This document shows positions 1-13,500 of a stretch of 64,000 nt of DNA, piece after piece. The translations under genes were made by a program, and so were the position numbers. The notes beneath the pieces were generated by a model. That model searched no databases. It saw only the letters and a program-made list of their open reading frames with translations, and was not told the origin of the DNA. Source of the DNA: Babylonia areolata. Taxonomy: Eukaryota > Mollusca > Gastropoda > Neogastropoda > Buccinidae. Within the stretch, counting starts at the first letter, position 1; every line of letters begins with the position of its first letter. Where the stretch lies: positions 51,384,881 through 51,448,880 of the forward strand of contig NC_134878.1 of the NCBI RefSeq assembly GCF_041734735.1, written 5' to 3'.

Positions 1-316
1 TCGGAATGGAATGATTTTCAACAATCAGCCAGCAAATACCAGGCACTGTGCGCGGTATGTGGATGCCAAGGCACCAAACGGTGTGGTCAGTGTCATTCAG
101 TAAGTTACTGTGGAAAGGATCACCAGACGCGGCACTGGAAAGCAGGACATAAGAAAGTGTGTGGGAAGTCAGTTCCACAAGGAACAGGTACGTTGAATGT
201 TTTGCAAATTATAAATCTGATTTTTTTACTGTAGTTTCACAGTTCATTTTCAGAGACTAGAGGCATCAAAGCCCACGAACTGAGACATATCTACAAGTAC
301 AACACATCTAGTGATA

Positions 317-374
<58 letters not shown>

Positions 375-492
375 GTTTCCAAGGGGAAAATATTGAGGAA
401 AAGAGAAGGCATCCTTGGGAAGAACATTGATTTTTACACTTACAAGGAAATGCTTATTTTATACCATATCCAAATTGTGTAATTTTTTCTAT

Positions 493-526
<34 letters not shown>

Positions 527-2978
527 TATATATGTAGAGAGAGAGATGCAGAATATGCTGTGCTCATTAACAGTAATTTGTGCATTACTGTTTATGCGCA
601 ATATTTTTTTGTCTGTTACCAGTGACGAGTAATGGCCAGTCATTAGAAAGGAAGATATGATACACAATTTAAATGAAAAAAATCATTATGAGTTTTATGT
701 CACAGTGACTTTAAAACTTAGACTTTGTTCACTTGTTGTTGTTTTTTCATCCAAGAGAGAAAAAAAAGACCTACCTACCCATCAACACATACACACAGAA
801 AAAAGAACACAAAGAAACATACAATGAATAATAGAGAAGATGAGTTTGTTAGAGACATTGCCCACTTCCTTCCATTTGCCACCACATATGTCCAGTTAAT
901 AACACTCACAGGTTGTCTTTCTCATTACTGGTAATGCGGAATATTGTTGCCCATTTCTGATCATGTGAAACAATATTGAGCATTACTGTTAATTGGCAAT
1001 TACTGTTGAGCACAGCATATACATTGGATTATCACAGATGAGATATTGGATTGTGACTTTTCCCAGCTATGATTGAGAACACCACTAAACTATTATGGGT
1101 CTCTGGTTCACATGGCACAGACTGACAGAGGATAATAATTCATTGCCAATGCCAAAATATCTGCAGAGTCTGTAGGGGACAAAACTGCAGTCATATCAGG
1201 CATACAATGATACAGTTGGCTCTCTCCATCTATAAATTGCTGTCTTTGAAGTTTCATTTTTATTTTTTACATTTTTTCTTTTGATCTTTTCAAAGTTATT
1301 TCCAAATAATGGAATGGTTGTTTGTTAATTGCACTTGTTTTCCCCCAGTATTATGTTGTGCGAAAAAGAAAAGAAAATTTTCACTGTTTGTTCAAGATGT
1401 CTTGAAGTAAACTGTGGGGGTTTTGATATTTGCTTTCCAGTTTCATATAAACTGTTCTGAATGTTCTGTAACAGCTTGGTTCTGAAAGTTCCATAACAGC
1501 TTGGTTATTACATGTGTCATTCTGTGTAATTCAGTCACACTGACATGTACTTTGTGAAAACTAATTTCACTTAATTTAGTATTTACTTTCTTCAGTTGTT
1601 TACGTTGAATTAAGTTTGATATTATTACCATTAATTCACAGGACTTACTTTGTTGTTAAACAGTGGACATAGTGGTCAGTGGAGTGACCTTCCCAGAGTT
1701 TGACCTGGAAATGGAGGAGGAAGACTACACACCTGACAAAAGTGTGAAAGACGAAGAGCAGGCCTTGCAGGAGTATGAGCAATGTGTCAGTGCCATGAGC
1801 ACCCACCAGGCGGCAGACACACAGTTCAGCGACCAGGAGCTGGAAGGGATGGCCACACAGGAGAGTGAAGATGACAAGCAGTTTAAAAAGTTTAAAAAGA
1901 GGGTGGCATTGTATCAGGATCAGGTGTGTTGCTGGATGATGGTTTGGTTTGCATTTTATGGATATTGTTTTTTATGACTCACGGGTTTTCAGTGCTGGCA
2001 CTTTAGTTGGCCCAGTGAAAGTTCGTGAACCCAGGAAGTAGGGCATGAATATAAATAAACGCGGCTGACAAACAGGCCGTGCCAGTGGCACTCGCTGTAC
2101 GCTTGTTCAGTGGTAAATCTGCTTTGTTTCTTTCGCGATCATCTCCCCGGATGGATCGGAAATAACGACTAAAGAAGTGGTTTTCTAAAAAGAACGCAAA
2201 ATAAGCTTTCCATTGACTCCAAACACAATATGTTTTCTTACATAGCGGTTGTTGCAGCAACGGTTGAAACATACATGAAGAATGAGAAGAGAAGGACAAG
2301 CAGAAACATGACTGCAAAAATCGTTAAATTTAAATCCCTCTTTGAGAAAACAGGTGCTTATCACAATAACATCGTAAAATCGCACAGAACATTTAGTATG
2401 CCTGCATGCAGATCAGCTTACCTTTTGAGTTGTGCGATTTTTCTTGGCAGCACAACAAGTGTTTACATGAACACACTGTAGCATGGTGAGTGCGAGCAGC
2501 AGGGGGATGGAGAGCGGGGTGAGTGTCTGTCGGCTTTTGGCACTGCTGTGAAGTGGCGATTTGATACACACATTGCACTGCTCTCTGTCTCATCAGCTGT
2601 TAGCGGTATCCTTGCTCTGCTGTTCTTTGTTCATAAAATGGTTTCAGCACAGCACAAAATTGTCCGCTAAACATATGCACTGAAAGTGCAAAGTAAACAG
2701 TAAATGTTTGGTGTATAATTCAAACTTTTAATGACTTAGAATAGGGAGCCACTTGTCGAAACGCATATCCACCAATACTCCCGTGACAGAAAAAAAAAAG
2801 AACAAAAATGCACAAACAATAAAAACAAATAAAACAAACAGATGAACAAACAAAACACTAAACAGAACAAATCTCAATATAACAAATTATTTTTATGTGA
2901 ACTGACTATGCATGCAAACAACAACAGCAACAAAAAATTGAACAACACACAACGGCTGGGCACACACACGCATGTGTG

Positions 2979-3024
<46 letters not shown>

Positions 3025-5229
3025 TTGGAAGCACGCACAAGCATAAACACTTATGAATCAAGTCACACACACACACATGCACAGAGGCTCACACGCATGC
3101 GCGCACACACAGGCTCGCACACACGCACACAATGTTCAAGAGCACTGTTGTCTGCCTGCTGGTTTGTCAGAAAGCAACAGAACACCCTGCAATCAAGGGG
3201 ACACAGCGGTCAGCTGTTCCCACATCAGAACATTTATCTGTTGTTCCTCATCCCGAATGCTGTGCACACGTGTTTTTAGTGTATTGACAAACGTGTGCGA
3301 CTCCTCGCCGACACTCACCCCTTCATTCCACGAGAAAGACAAAGTTTTTTAAGGTAAAAAAAATGAAATGAAGATGTTGATAAAATAATAAAATTGTGTA
3401 AATCAAATCAAACTGCACTCCAATAATACAAGCAGGAATAGCAATAATTCAACTTTCTGTAATCGCTGCAGGAAATGTGTGGATGCTGTGAAAACGTGGG
3501 AAAAGTGGGGCAGGGGCTGCGGGGCCGAGTGAAACAAAGAAGGCAGTGTCCAGGTTTGGCGCGCGGGGCCAGAAATACCGCGGCGAATGCGCCAGCCAGT
3601 GCAGAGTGCGGTGGGAAAATCTGGCATTAAAAAATGTTTGACCCAAGACGCTAGACGCTGCTCAGGCCAACTAAAGAGCCAGATTTTGTGCTCGGCTGAG
3701 CAGCTGTGGACTGTGTCAGTATGATTTTATTTTCAAAAGTAATACTGTCAGTTCCTAAAGTTAATATGATTCTGACTGAGAGTTTCAGATTCAATTTCTC
3801 ATGGAGGCGTCACTGTGTTCGGACAAATCCATACGCTACACCACATCTGCTAGGCAGACGTCTGACCTGTAGTATAAGTATAACCCAACACTGGCAACAG
3901 TCGTGCCTTGAGTGCAAGCGTATTATTATGTGTATCTATCAGGAAGGAATCTGCTACAGAATTTTGTCAGCGGACAACACTCATTACCATGGGTTCTTTT
4001 TCAGTGTGCCAAGTACTTACTGCACACGGGACCTCCATTTATCATCTCATCCAAATGACTAGATGCTCAGTTTGATTTTCCAGTCAAACGTAGGAGAAAG
4101 GGTGAGAGTGGGATACAAACCCACACCCTCATGGACTCGCTGTATTGGCAGATGAGCGTCTTAACCATTCTACCACCTTCCTCGGACTGAGAAGTGACAC
4201 AAAACACACTGAATTAGTGTATGAATAGACAGTGATACAAAGTTGAAGTTTTCAATACTCAACATTATGATAAATGGAAAAGAGAACTTTATGAAAAGAA
4301 CTGTGTCTCAAGATGATTTGATTATCTGTTTCTGGAAAAGCAAAAAACTAAAAGTGATGAAGCTTTGCCCAACTTGAAACATCAGCTTTTAGTTATAGTC
4401 AAGAACCCTTTAAGTGTTTTGTATTGTTTTATCCTGTTTGAACAGTCAATTTCCTTTTGTTTTAAGTTAATTTACAGTTTTGTGACCAAGACATGTGATG
4501 ACAGTTGCTGATTCACTGCAGAAATTTAGAGATCAGAATGATCAGTAATTTTTTTGTGATGGTTAAGGAAACAGACATGTTTACACACTAACTCACATGC
4601 ATGCACATGATTCTGTTTTTGCTGTCTGTGCTTGGTAGAAATGTTGGACTATTCATACACTTACAGGTGCATGTGTTCGTGTACATTTTCACCACCAAGT
4701 CATGTCACCTTTTGTTTGTGTCAGGTGTTGCGGTACTGTAAAGGGGGAGAACCACTGTGGGTATCCATCAAACACCAAGCAAAGGAGGCGGATATCCCTG
4801 ACTGCTCATGTGGAGCACCCAGACAGTTTGAATTTCAGGTCTGTGAATCATCCATGTTATTGTTAATGTTATTTTACATTGTATTATTATTGTACCAGAA
4901 GCTGCACTTTGCATCAAGTTTTGTAACTACTTGTTCTGCTCCAGTTTTCATCAACTTTCATCAGCTGATGACTGGTTTCATTTCTTGTTGAAAAGCTTTG
5001 TTGGCTTGAGTTAGATCTATGCAAAGTTGCACATCAACTTTCTGATTATGCACACCATAAAAAGAGATTAAAAGCAGTCAAATAAAAATGCACAATAGCT
5101 GTTGATAGACTAAAACCAGTTGCACACACATAAGCTATAAGAGTGATGTATGAAGACACAATGTGTAAGAGTGATGTATGAAGAAATGAAAATGTCTAAC
5201 AAACAGAAATTTTAAAAATCCATAAATAT

Positions 5230-5261
<32 letters not shown>

Positions 5262-5700
5262 GCCTCAACTGTGAACACCAGAATGTTGGTTCTGTCACAA
5301 GAAATAAGACCTTAGCCCCTACCCCCACCTCCTGGGTAACCCAGATTAACATTTGGGTTAGTTCACTGTTCATGTCCTTCAGATTGGAGAGGGAATTTAT
5401 AGGAAATTATATTCCAGCTGACTACAGAATCAGTATTGAAGTAAAAGAGAGCTCCTCACCTGTGCTTTGCTTAAGTCTTGTCCTGGGTAAATAGTTGTTA
5501 TTTATGGCATTCCTGGTCTTATTGACTTAGTGCATTTGCAGGTAATGCCTCAGTTGCTGAATTACCTGGGTGTGGACGACAAGGATGGCAACAGTTTGGA
5601 CTGGGGCACGTTGTGTGTCTACACTTGCAGAGATTCCTGTGCCATAGGCAACAACTACGTCACAGAATTCCTCTGGAAACAAGATTTCACTGCAGACTGA
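1..5700 (+). CDS. PDCD2: Programmed cell death protein 2, 3' part (4 exons)
   Basis: Coding exons are 1-187 (cut by the window edge), 1664-1923, 4725-4838 and 5542-5700. All have GT/AG borders and compatible phases (1, 0, 0), giving 239 residues before the TGA at 5698-5700. Exon 1-187 carries a MYND-type zinc finger, with CAVC, CGQC and SYC cysteine pairs followed by the H-x3-H-x3-C tail. The second exon is an acidic linker. The last two form the PDCD2 C-terminal domain (VLRYCKGGEPLWVS, CSCGAPRQFEFQ, VMPQLLNYLGV, DWGTLCVYTC). In other animals PDCD2 is a conserved nuclear/cytoplasmic protein that acts as a chaperone for ribosomal protein uS5 (RPS2) during 40S assembly; that role comes from family knowledge, not from this sequence. 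Intron 2 holds a candidate DNA transposon and a SINE. The N-terminal domain lies upstream of the window. The gene converges with RPS20. Confidence 0.93.
188..1663 (+). other. PDCD2 intron with microsatellites
   Basis: This intron has GT at 188 and AG at 1662-1663. It holds a (TA)n run at about 317-372 and an (AC)n run at about 494-524. I see no other gene or recognisable mobile element. Confidence 0.8.
317..372. repeat. (TA)n microsatellite
   Basis: Uninterrupted TA dinucleotides in a PDCD2 intron. Confidence 0.95.
1995..3682. mobile_element. Candidate non-autonomous DNA transposon in PDCD2 intron 2
   Basis: An 18-base inverted repeat, CTGGCWCTTTAGTTGGCC, occurs at 1995-2012 and in reverse complement at 3665-3682, with one mismatch, bounding 1.69 kb. 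The interior has no transposase-like frame and includes a CA microsatellite at 2983-3019. Flanks read TTTTCAGTG and ATTTTGTGC, only partly alike, so a target-site duplication is not secure and I do not name the superfamily. A chance inverted repeat is possible, but the match length argues against it. Confidence 0.5.
2983..3019. repeat. (AC)n microsatellite
   Basis: Inside the candidate DNA transposon, with further CA-rich patches to about 3130. Confidence 0.95.
3785..4188 (-). mobile_element. tRNA-derived SINE, full length, minus orientation
   Basis: Read on the minus strand, the head (4188 to about 4105) has a tRNA-like A box (TGGTAGAATGGTTAAGACGC) and B box (GGTTTGTATCC). A core follows that is shared with the copies at 30380, 53370 and 55013 (GATGAGA-rich stretch, then a GAACCCATGG element). 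The tail reads toward GACGCCTCC and is shared with the 3' end of the RNase H LINE at 25509-28461. The copy is diverged and lies in PDCD2 intron 2, just outside the DNA element. Confidence 0.8.
5229..5260. repeat. (AC)n microsatellite
   Basis: In the last PDCD2 intron. Confidence 0.95.
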
Positions 5701-5711
5701 CGAGATACTGA

Positions 5712-5717
5712 AATAAA
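5712..5717 (+). terminator. Poly(A) signal of PDCD2
   Basis: AATAAA lies 12 bases after the PDCD2 stop codon, which implies a very short 3' UTR. A T-rich stretch follows at about 5735-5805. Another AATAAA at about 5976 is a possible alternative. Confidence 0.6.
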
Positions 5718-6289
5718 CCTTGCACATGAACAGCAGTTTTTGTTGTTGTTGTTTTTTTTAACCCAATTTACAAGTTTTTAATGTCTTCTTTTTTTTTCTT
5801 TTTTAAAGCTGCTATGTAATAGATCTGTTATTGCTTTGGAAAATAACTTCATGTTTGAAAACCAGGAACTTTTAGTTTTATTTATTGCAAGATTATACCA
5901 GGTGTGTGATTACCCAGTCTTTACAAGACTTGTAGTTTGTCACAGTCTGCAACTTATTGGAAGTATTTATTTTTAATAAATATCAGTGTCAATTGTTTAT
6001 ATCAAGAATGTGTGGGGTCTTGTATGGGGGTGGGGGATGGAATTGTTTTGTTGTTGGAATTATACTTTTCAGTCGTAGTGCTTTATGAAGGTAACCTTAG
6101 TCACACAGAAATCATCTCAGAAACAGAAAATCTTTAGATATTGTCATGGATGCCATCTGTGACATTTTGTTACATTCTTTTTCTTCTTCTCAACTCTGTG
6201 AAGAGTGAGTGGGGCAGTGCACTGAAGAACTGTTCACCAGATTCATCCAGGTCTGTGGGTTGTGTCAAAGAGTGGGTCTCTGCAAAGTT
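5718..6289. other. Intergenic, no gene seen
   Basis: AT-rich spacer downstream of PDCD2. No recognisable gene or mobile element apart from low-complexity T runs. Confidence 0.6.
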
Positions 6290-6595
6290 TTTTCCTTGAT
6301 TCAGCATTTTGTGTTTGTGTGTGTGCGCGCACACACTCATCTGTTTATGTATGTTGGTACATGCCTATGTGTTTGTATGTGTCAAGGGTAGCTGCTATGT
6401 ACATAATATGCATGTTAAAATGTATGTATGGAGAGTGTGTGTGTACGTGTGTGTTTGGTTTATTAGTCACATTTTGGTGTGTATGTAACATTGATGTAAT
6501 GTGTTATGTGAACAAAAGTGTTTTTGTAAAGCACCCAAAGCATATTTCTGGGTAGTGTGTTATATAAGTATCCATTATTGTCATTCTTGTCAGTA
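6290..6595 (+). mobile_element. Old 3' end of the L2-type LINE
   Basis: The stretch matches, with many differences, the 3' UTR of the L2-type elements at 16630-16985 and 20213-20540. Shared marks are a GT-rich zone, a TTTTGTAAAGCACC block, a GATAGTGTGCTATATAAG-like block and a degenerate ATT tail. No coding part remains. It is older than the two copies in RPS20 intron 1. Confidence 0.75.
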
Positions 6596-8489
6596 CATCA
6601 TCTTTGTCTCTCAACATTTTATTGATTGTTATAGCAAGGCCACTGGATATTGTCAGTTATGTGCCCATACAAAGATTTCTTAATTAATGCCAGCAGCTCT
6701 TCGTATTGTAACATTGTAATACTTCATATTTTAAAACTAAACAAGCAAAGAGAGAGAAAGAAGAAATAACAAACTGCTATTAAAGTTGGCTGTTGATCAA
6801 AAGAAACACAACAGAAAATCAAAGTACAAAACATGAGAGATCAATTTGGAACCTCTTAAATTCTTTATGCCCCAAATCACTCAGAGGGAAAGAGCTAGAC
6901 TGTCCAACACAAGGTGGTGGTGACTTTCCATCCCTCACCGACTTACTCCGCTTCTAACTCTGTCACACACTGACAGGAACATAGGGAAAAGGAAACTCAA
7001 ATGATTTTATTTTAAATATTATTTTAGGTTCAATGAATACTGATCTTGCTACATGATAAGTTTGAAGAAGTTCCCTTTGACCATTTTCTTAGAGAAAAAA
7101 AGCACCATGATGTTTTACTTATGTTTTGCGTTACTTAAAAAAAAAAAAATTTTTTTTTTTTTTTTGCTTGCTTTTTCTCACATATAAGACAATATGAATA
7201 GCAGTGTCCTGTATTGATGCACCGTTGTCAAAACCAAGTATTTTACAAGTTCTACAAGTGAAGATATTAAGCAGCTTATATGTAGCTATAAGTTAAAGAA
7301 GGAAAAACGGGGAGAAATGCAAGAATAAAACAGTTCGAATTTTGCATGTCATCAAAGAGGGAAAAAAAAGCTTGTGGTTCTCAGTGGTTGTGCATCAAGT
7401 GGAATGTTGTGTTTAGACCCTACTTCTTCACAGAAAATTGACAATTTCAGATATTCAAAACTACTAGGCACCATCAGGGTTCTTCTGGCTTTCTGGAAAT
7501 CATTCTTTCTAATTGTCCAACAATAAACATTCAGATTCAAACAACTTCATCTCAGTCAATATCCAGGTCAGTTTCTGCCTCATTTAGCTGCACGTTTACC
7601 AAGTTCTCTGCAGTGGATCCCTTGATTCTTTTTCATGGTTGTCTCCTACAGTAAAACGCCAAACATTGAGGCCAGCCAATTTTAGAAAGCACTTTAATTT
7701 TTAAACCTTAATTTTTTTTTTTTATACATTTTTCAAACTACTGCAGATATCAGCATTCATTTTTTTTCAGGCAGAAGTAGAAATGGTAGAGAAAATGGAA
7801 GCCACATTCTTGCAAGATGTGCATCTCCATGGTAATCATGACATGGTGGCCCCCATAATCGCCACATTTTTTTTTCTCCAAGCAGATGTCACACTATGGG
7901 GTTTACCAGGCGCTGTATACTAAATAGGTTAAAGATCCCATAACCAACCTATGTCTGTGTTCAAGGGGTTATGGAAACTTAACATACCCAACATGCACCA
8001 ATGAAAAAAGAAAATCGGCCTAAATGACAGTATTTTTTCTTCAAAAAAACAAACAAACAAAAAAACAAACAAAAAAACACCAAAAACCTATCCATGTTAA
8101 AGACCTGTTATACAACACTTATAAGTGAATGTGGAAATTGTAGCATGGTTGCCACTGTGCACCAGGTTGTTACTTCATCTTGGGAGACCTTTTTTACATG
8201 GATGGTTACTATTGTGCACCAGGTTTTTACTGGTGGATATGGACATTATTCACCAGGTTTATACTGGGGAGACCATTTAAGACACTCCTTTTTTTGTTTT
8301 TTTGGGGGTTTTTTGTTTGTCCTTTGGTCATGATCCATAAAAACAAGCATAAAAACTGATACCCTTGTTTCTTTGATTGTCCTGGATATAAATTTTCAAA
8401 GAAGTCAGCCACTGTCATGAGCCATTTCCAAGCCAAACAGCAACATAAGCAAGAATGAAGATAATATTTTCACCACCAAAACATTTTCC
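6596..8489. other. Intergenic, no gene seen
   Basis: AT-rich spacer with an A/T homopolymer block near 7138-7166. No coding frame with recognisable similarity. A locally repeated CACCAGGTT-type phrase occurs four times at 8160-8265; it looks like a short degenerate tandem repeat. Confidence 0.5.
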
Positions 8490-8748
8490 AGTTTCAGTTT
8501 AAAGGAGGTGTCTAAGCATATGGACTGCTCCATATGTACACACACACATACATATAATAATAAATAACAAGAGAGGCAAGACCTTCAAGACTCACTTGTG
8601 ATAATCTAATCATTAAAATGTGTTCTGTATTTGTTATTATAAAGCTTCGGGTTAAAAGAAAAGAAAAAAAAAAGTCAAACGGCAGATTCGAACTCCGCAT
8701 GTTCAGGGTGAGAAGAAACTGTCTTACCCATTACACTATCATGGCTCC
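8490..8748 (-). mobile_element. tRNA-headed SINE, diverged
   Basis: On the minus strand the head at 8748-8668 resembles a tRNA, with an A box like TAGTGTAATGGGTAAGACAG and a B box GAGTTCGAATC, then a T run. The far end (about 8490-8525) has ACACCTCCTTTAAACTGAAA, like the GACGCCTCCTTGAG tail of the local SINE family. The middle differs from the other copies. A lone tRNA pseudogene next to an unrelated tail is the alternative. Confidence 0.55.
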
Positions 8749-8749
8749 T

Positions 8750-10510
8750 TAACTGACATTCAAAACTATAATATTTAAACATGCTTTTTTAAAGGGTGAT
8801 AAATTGAATGCGGTATTCGCAGTGAGAACACTGTTTAAATCATATTATTCTGGTGTATCTTGGGCATTCAAAAAATCTTTCAGGGCAATTAAAAATTCTT
8901 TTTAAGTCCACGGTAAAGGAGACGTGGCTATCACCGCAATCACACTGCAACATTTATCCGTTTTCTCTGGATCTAGATAGATGTACAAGTTTCAGTTAGT
9001 TACACCCGGTTGACATGGTCGATTCAATTTCTCTTTTATGTTCATTCTAGTTTTATAGTTTTAAAGTTGATATGAAAATTAAGTATTTTGTTAAACTGAT
9101 AACATGTAGAGCCAAGTACAAGTACTTCTAAACATCTTATGAAGTGAAAAGGACTTCATTTTGAGAAAAGTCAAGACTGGAAATCTTTACGTTTCATCAA
9201 TTCAAGGGTATTAACTCACATGGTTTATTATTTTTAACTGTGAATTCCGACTGATTCTGTGCATATTTTTATGGCAGTTTGGGGCATAATGCAGTAAGTG
9301 ATGAGGCGTTCACAAATCTTTCTCTGAATAAATATTTAATGGTCTCCTTCTCCAACTTTCCATCACATGTTATCGTGTATTGTCGATTGAATATAGGATT
9401 GGACGGGCAGGTCAACAACTTGAAACAAAATGGTGTCGTTTGCATTCGCGAAGAATATGAGTACGCGCTTTGAATGTGTATAAATATGTGTACGCAGTTG
9501 ATTTTTGCCCATGACCCTTCAGGGCTCAGCCAATAGATCTATAAAGTCCACTCGTCGTATTGATTTTAGTATTTTCCGAAAAAGACCACTTGGGCGAATG
9601 AACATAGTGAAAGCCCTGTACACTGAGAGTAAAACACATAAGCTTTTTATGTACTGAGTATAATTTCAAAATGTAATGTTTATGATGAGAAAGATCGGTT
9701 TAAAGCAAATTAAGTCCCTTAGCATTAATTACAGATTAATTTCCCTTTTTTACTATTTGCACCAGAACATTTGCAAAATAAATATAACTTCCATGCTTAG
9801 CAAAAGAAGTTCCCATTTGAACAAAAAATGATAAAAATGACTGCTCTTGTTGTGTCAGAATATCAGATCAAAGTGCCAAGTTTAGAGAATAAAAAGTATA
9901 TAAATATAACAGTAAATGCAGTTTGCATATAATTTGGCTTCTTTTTTTAAATTTTTTTTGTGCCCATCCCAGAGGTGCAATATTGTTTTAAACAAGATGA
10001 CTGGAAAGAACTGAATTTTCCCTATTTTTATGCCTAATTTGGTGTCGACTGTCAAAGTGTTTGCAGAGAAAATGGCAATGTTAAAGTTTACCACGGACAC
10101 GCAGACAACCAAACACTGGGTTAAAACATACTCACCTTGTTTACACAAGTGAGTCAGAATTTAGAAATATTAGATAAAAATGTGTGCACATCGACATCAG
10201 TGTGCAAACACCTTATGTGAGGTTCACATACACATAGTGCATCACTTGGCAGGGCCATGCATGCTCATGCGCACACACACACACACACGCACGCACAAAT
10301 TACATTTACATATACACGACATACACACATAGTGTCCACTCCCAGAAAATGAGCACATGCATTCATTTGTGTGTCTACACTCAAATGTAACTCCCACAAT
10401 CTACACACCCATTCTCATACACAACACAGATTTCAGACACACAAACACTCACTCTTCCTAGATTTCTTAGAAGTACACATTCAACACAAAGACATGAGAA
10501 ATTTTCCTCC
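8750..10510. other. Intergenic between PDCD2 and RPS20
   Basis: No gene recognised. Contains CA-rich patches (10265-10450). A stretch at 9480-9640 is less AT-rich and could be an old repeat, but I cannot assign it. Confidence 0.5.
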
Positions 10511-10516
10511 AAAACT

Positions 10517-10522
10517 TTATTC
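10517..10522 (-). terminator. Poly(A) signal of RPS20
   Basis: TTTATT on the plus strand is AATAAA on the minus strand, 56 bases beyond the RPS20 stop codon. No competing signal is nearer. Confidence 0.75.
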
Positions 10523-10577
10523 ACTTTTTGACCTGAGATGAGATAAAGCATCTGTACACTGGTGGTGACGTTTTCAT

Positions 10578-13500
10578 TTATGCATCAGCGATGGTCACTT
10601 CAACTTCCACACCTGGCTCAATGCTGATGGAAGTCTGAAGCAAGTGTTAAGGACATAACTTTTAAGAACTGGAAATGTGGCAGGGCTGAGAGTGAAACAC
10701 GGATAGCAGACATACTGGAAATGCAGGATGGATATGCTCCATTATGCTGAATCTGATTACATCATCTGGAAAAGGGAGAGGGGAAGATTAAACCCACTGT
10801 AACAGTTTACATGCACTTTGGACATATATGTGAGTACATGTACACTGAAAGCAGCACAATAATCTGAAAAGGTACCAAATTATCTAAATTACTGTTGTGT
10901 AGCCGAACTGATTGCACAGCCAGTCCAGTGCTGAAAAACACAAGAGAAACATCCTTTTTAATCAAGATGCCAGACACAGAGTTCCTTCTACACAAATCTT
11001 AATAAACAATCCTAAACACTGCTAACCACTATACTAAACTCTGAAACAATTAAGCCATGCTCAAGGCATTAAGTCACCAACTGTTGGCTTAACTTATCAC
11101 TTCACACGACAGAAAAACAATGGGATCAAAAAGCACACAGAAAAAGACTTGCTGGCAAATAATGCAGATCAGGCAGTTAATATCCAACTCACCATTTATA
11201 CTCACAACTGGTGACTATCTACAGTCACTTATCAAGCATGCCATGGACTGTTAACTGAAAAAGTGATCTCTCCTAACAAAGTATGTAGGTGAATGGACCC
11301 AAAGGAAAAAGGCAGAAAAAAGTGGATGAAATTCCTAGCATTAAATGAATCAAAATGAGGTGCCATGAGTGGTGGTGGGGGGGGGGGGGGGGGGAGAGAG
11401 AAAGGCAGGTATAAAAGAAAACAAAAAAACACACACAAATACATTGCCGTACTTTTCAACCAACAATGTGCTGCAGAACATGAAACATGGAGAGAAAAAA
11501 AGGATACAATCTGCTTGACAATCTCAGAGGGTGAGTGCAGGTCAATGATGCGCTTATGGATGCGCATCTGGTAGCGGTCCCAAGTCTTTGAGCCCTCACC
11601 ACAAGGTGTCTTGCGAGTGGTGATGCGCAGGATCTTGGTAGGCATGCGCACTGGCCCCTTCACCTTCAGCTGTTTGTCCTTGGCACCCTTGATCAAATCA
11701 GCGCACACTGCCAACAAACGATTCATGAAAAGATAACTATATTGATGGACACGAAGGATAACACAGATGAATGACCAGTCAATTATCAAGGCAATTACTT
11801 CACTGTCAATGAACTTTCAGTATCAGGAACATAGGAAAAAAATTATGAGTGAGAGTAGTTCCATATTATTGTAATCTGCATACCGTCATTTCAATAAGAA
11901 TTTTCTTCCTTTTTTTGTGTTTACAAAAATCCTGTCACTCCTAGTCCCACTCATGAAAACTAAATTATCATCAGAAATCGCTCACCTTTCTCAAGACTTT
12001 TCACATTGCGGCTTGTCAAAGTGATACGGATACGGTGGATGGGTGCCTCATCAACTGGGGCCTTCTGGTCTCCTTTGGCTGGGTATGCAGACTGAAAAGA
12101 ATGAATATATACACTGAGACTAGCAAAGACCACAAAAGCAAATTCAATATATATATCATCATGATAAAATCCAGATAGGAGAAAGGAAATCCATAAAACA
12201 TATAGCATCCTCTTTCAGTCCTTGTAGATTAGTGCCAGCTCATAAAAGCTATAGTGTGCTGGATATTTTTCTCTTTTAAAAAAACTTTTGTTATAGAACA
12301 TGTAAGTGAAACAAGAATTCCATGCATCATATGTCATTTCACTGACACAATTTCAGTTTGAAGAGACATCAAAGTAAGTATACTAATTAACATTCTACTC
12401 ATTGTGTCATTAATTTAGAAAGAAAGAAAAAGAGAATGGTGAGATGTTCAGTTTGGGTTTTCATCATTAGAAATATGACCCGAAAGATGGTCCATCATTA
12501 CACCATCACCATCTAAAATCAAAATAAAGTTTAGCTTTAAAATCTATCTACATATATATCATAATATTAAAAATATTTCATGGGTCATATAAAGAACAAA
12601 CTTGATAAGCTTGGTGTTCTGTGACAGTTGTCATCACATGAATTTGATGAAATATGACCTGAAAGATAGTCCTTCATGGAGTTCATCACACAAAAATGAA
12701 GAAACAAAAGTATGCTTACTTGAACCTGACAAATGAAAAACCATACAATCTCATGGTTGATTTAAGGTACAATGGGCAATAACGGGTTGGGCAATGTCCA
12801 AGAGTAGAATGAGACAAGTTCTGGATTGACTGAGTGATGTATCTTTCACAAAAGCTGTGCTGGTTGAGTATCACTGTATATATTTGAAGCAGCTGGGTGT
12901 CCATCCTCGATCGATACAAAGCTTGGTGCTTAGCAGAGATCCCGACGAAAATGTCACTGAACATCATCAGTAATCGTTCCATACGATAATTTTGGTGGGA
13001 GTTCGTCAGTAAATGAAAAAAACAACAGTGGGAGTTCATTGGTAATTTTGGTGGGAGATTTGTCAAATATAGAGTCAAGAGGAGGTGTTGAAGGTCATGT
13101 GACCAATCTGTGGATCAAGAGTTTGATTCCTGGTTGGACTTTTCTGTACGCCGTTCTGTCAGCCATTGGTGATTAACTCATGCAAGACAGCAGCGAAAAC
13201 AAACTCAAGAATCAAGAAAGGTCCGCACAGACTGTCACTGACTGAAAATTGAATGTTACAGCCGTTAATTATTCGGGACCGATGTCAAGCTGTTCACTGC
13301 ACATCGACTGAGAAGGTTATTGATAAAATTAGAATCCTATGGAATCACAGGTAAAACACTTCACTGGATAGAAGAATTTCTTAGTAACAGATCACTGAAA
13401 GTAAAGGTTGGTAGATCTCAATCAAATGGTGCAGATGTCCTGAGTGGAATCCCCCAAGGCAGTATACTTGGACCTATTCTTTTTACTGTATTTATAAATG

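Noticed and set aside
4105-4188. tRNA gene on the minus strand
   Set aside because: It is the head of a SINE; the same core and tail follow as in other copies.
8668-8748. tRNA gene on the minus strand
   Set aside because: Has A- and B-box-like sequences but no good cloverleaf, and is followed by a SINE-like tail.
11708-11985. Box C/D snoRNA in an RPS20 intron
   Set aside because: A TGATGA-like word occurs near 11970 (minus strand), but no correctly spaced D box or terminal stem was found.
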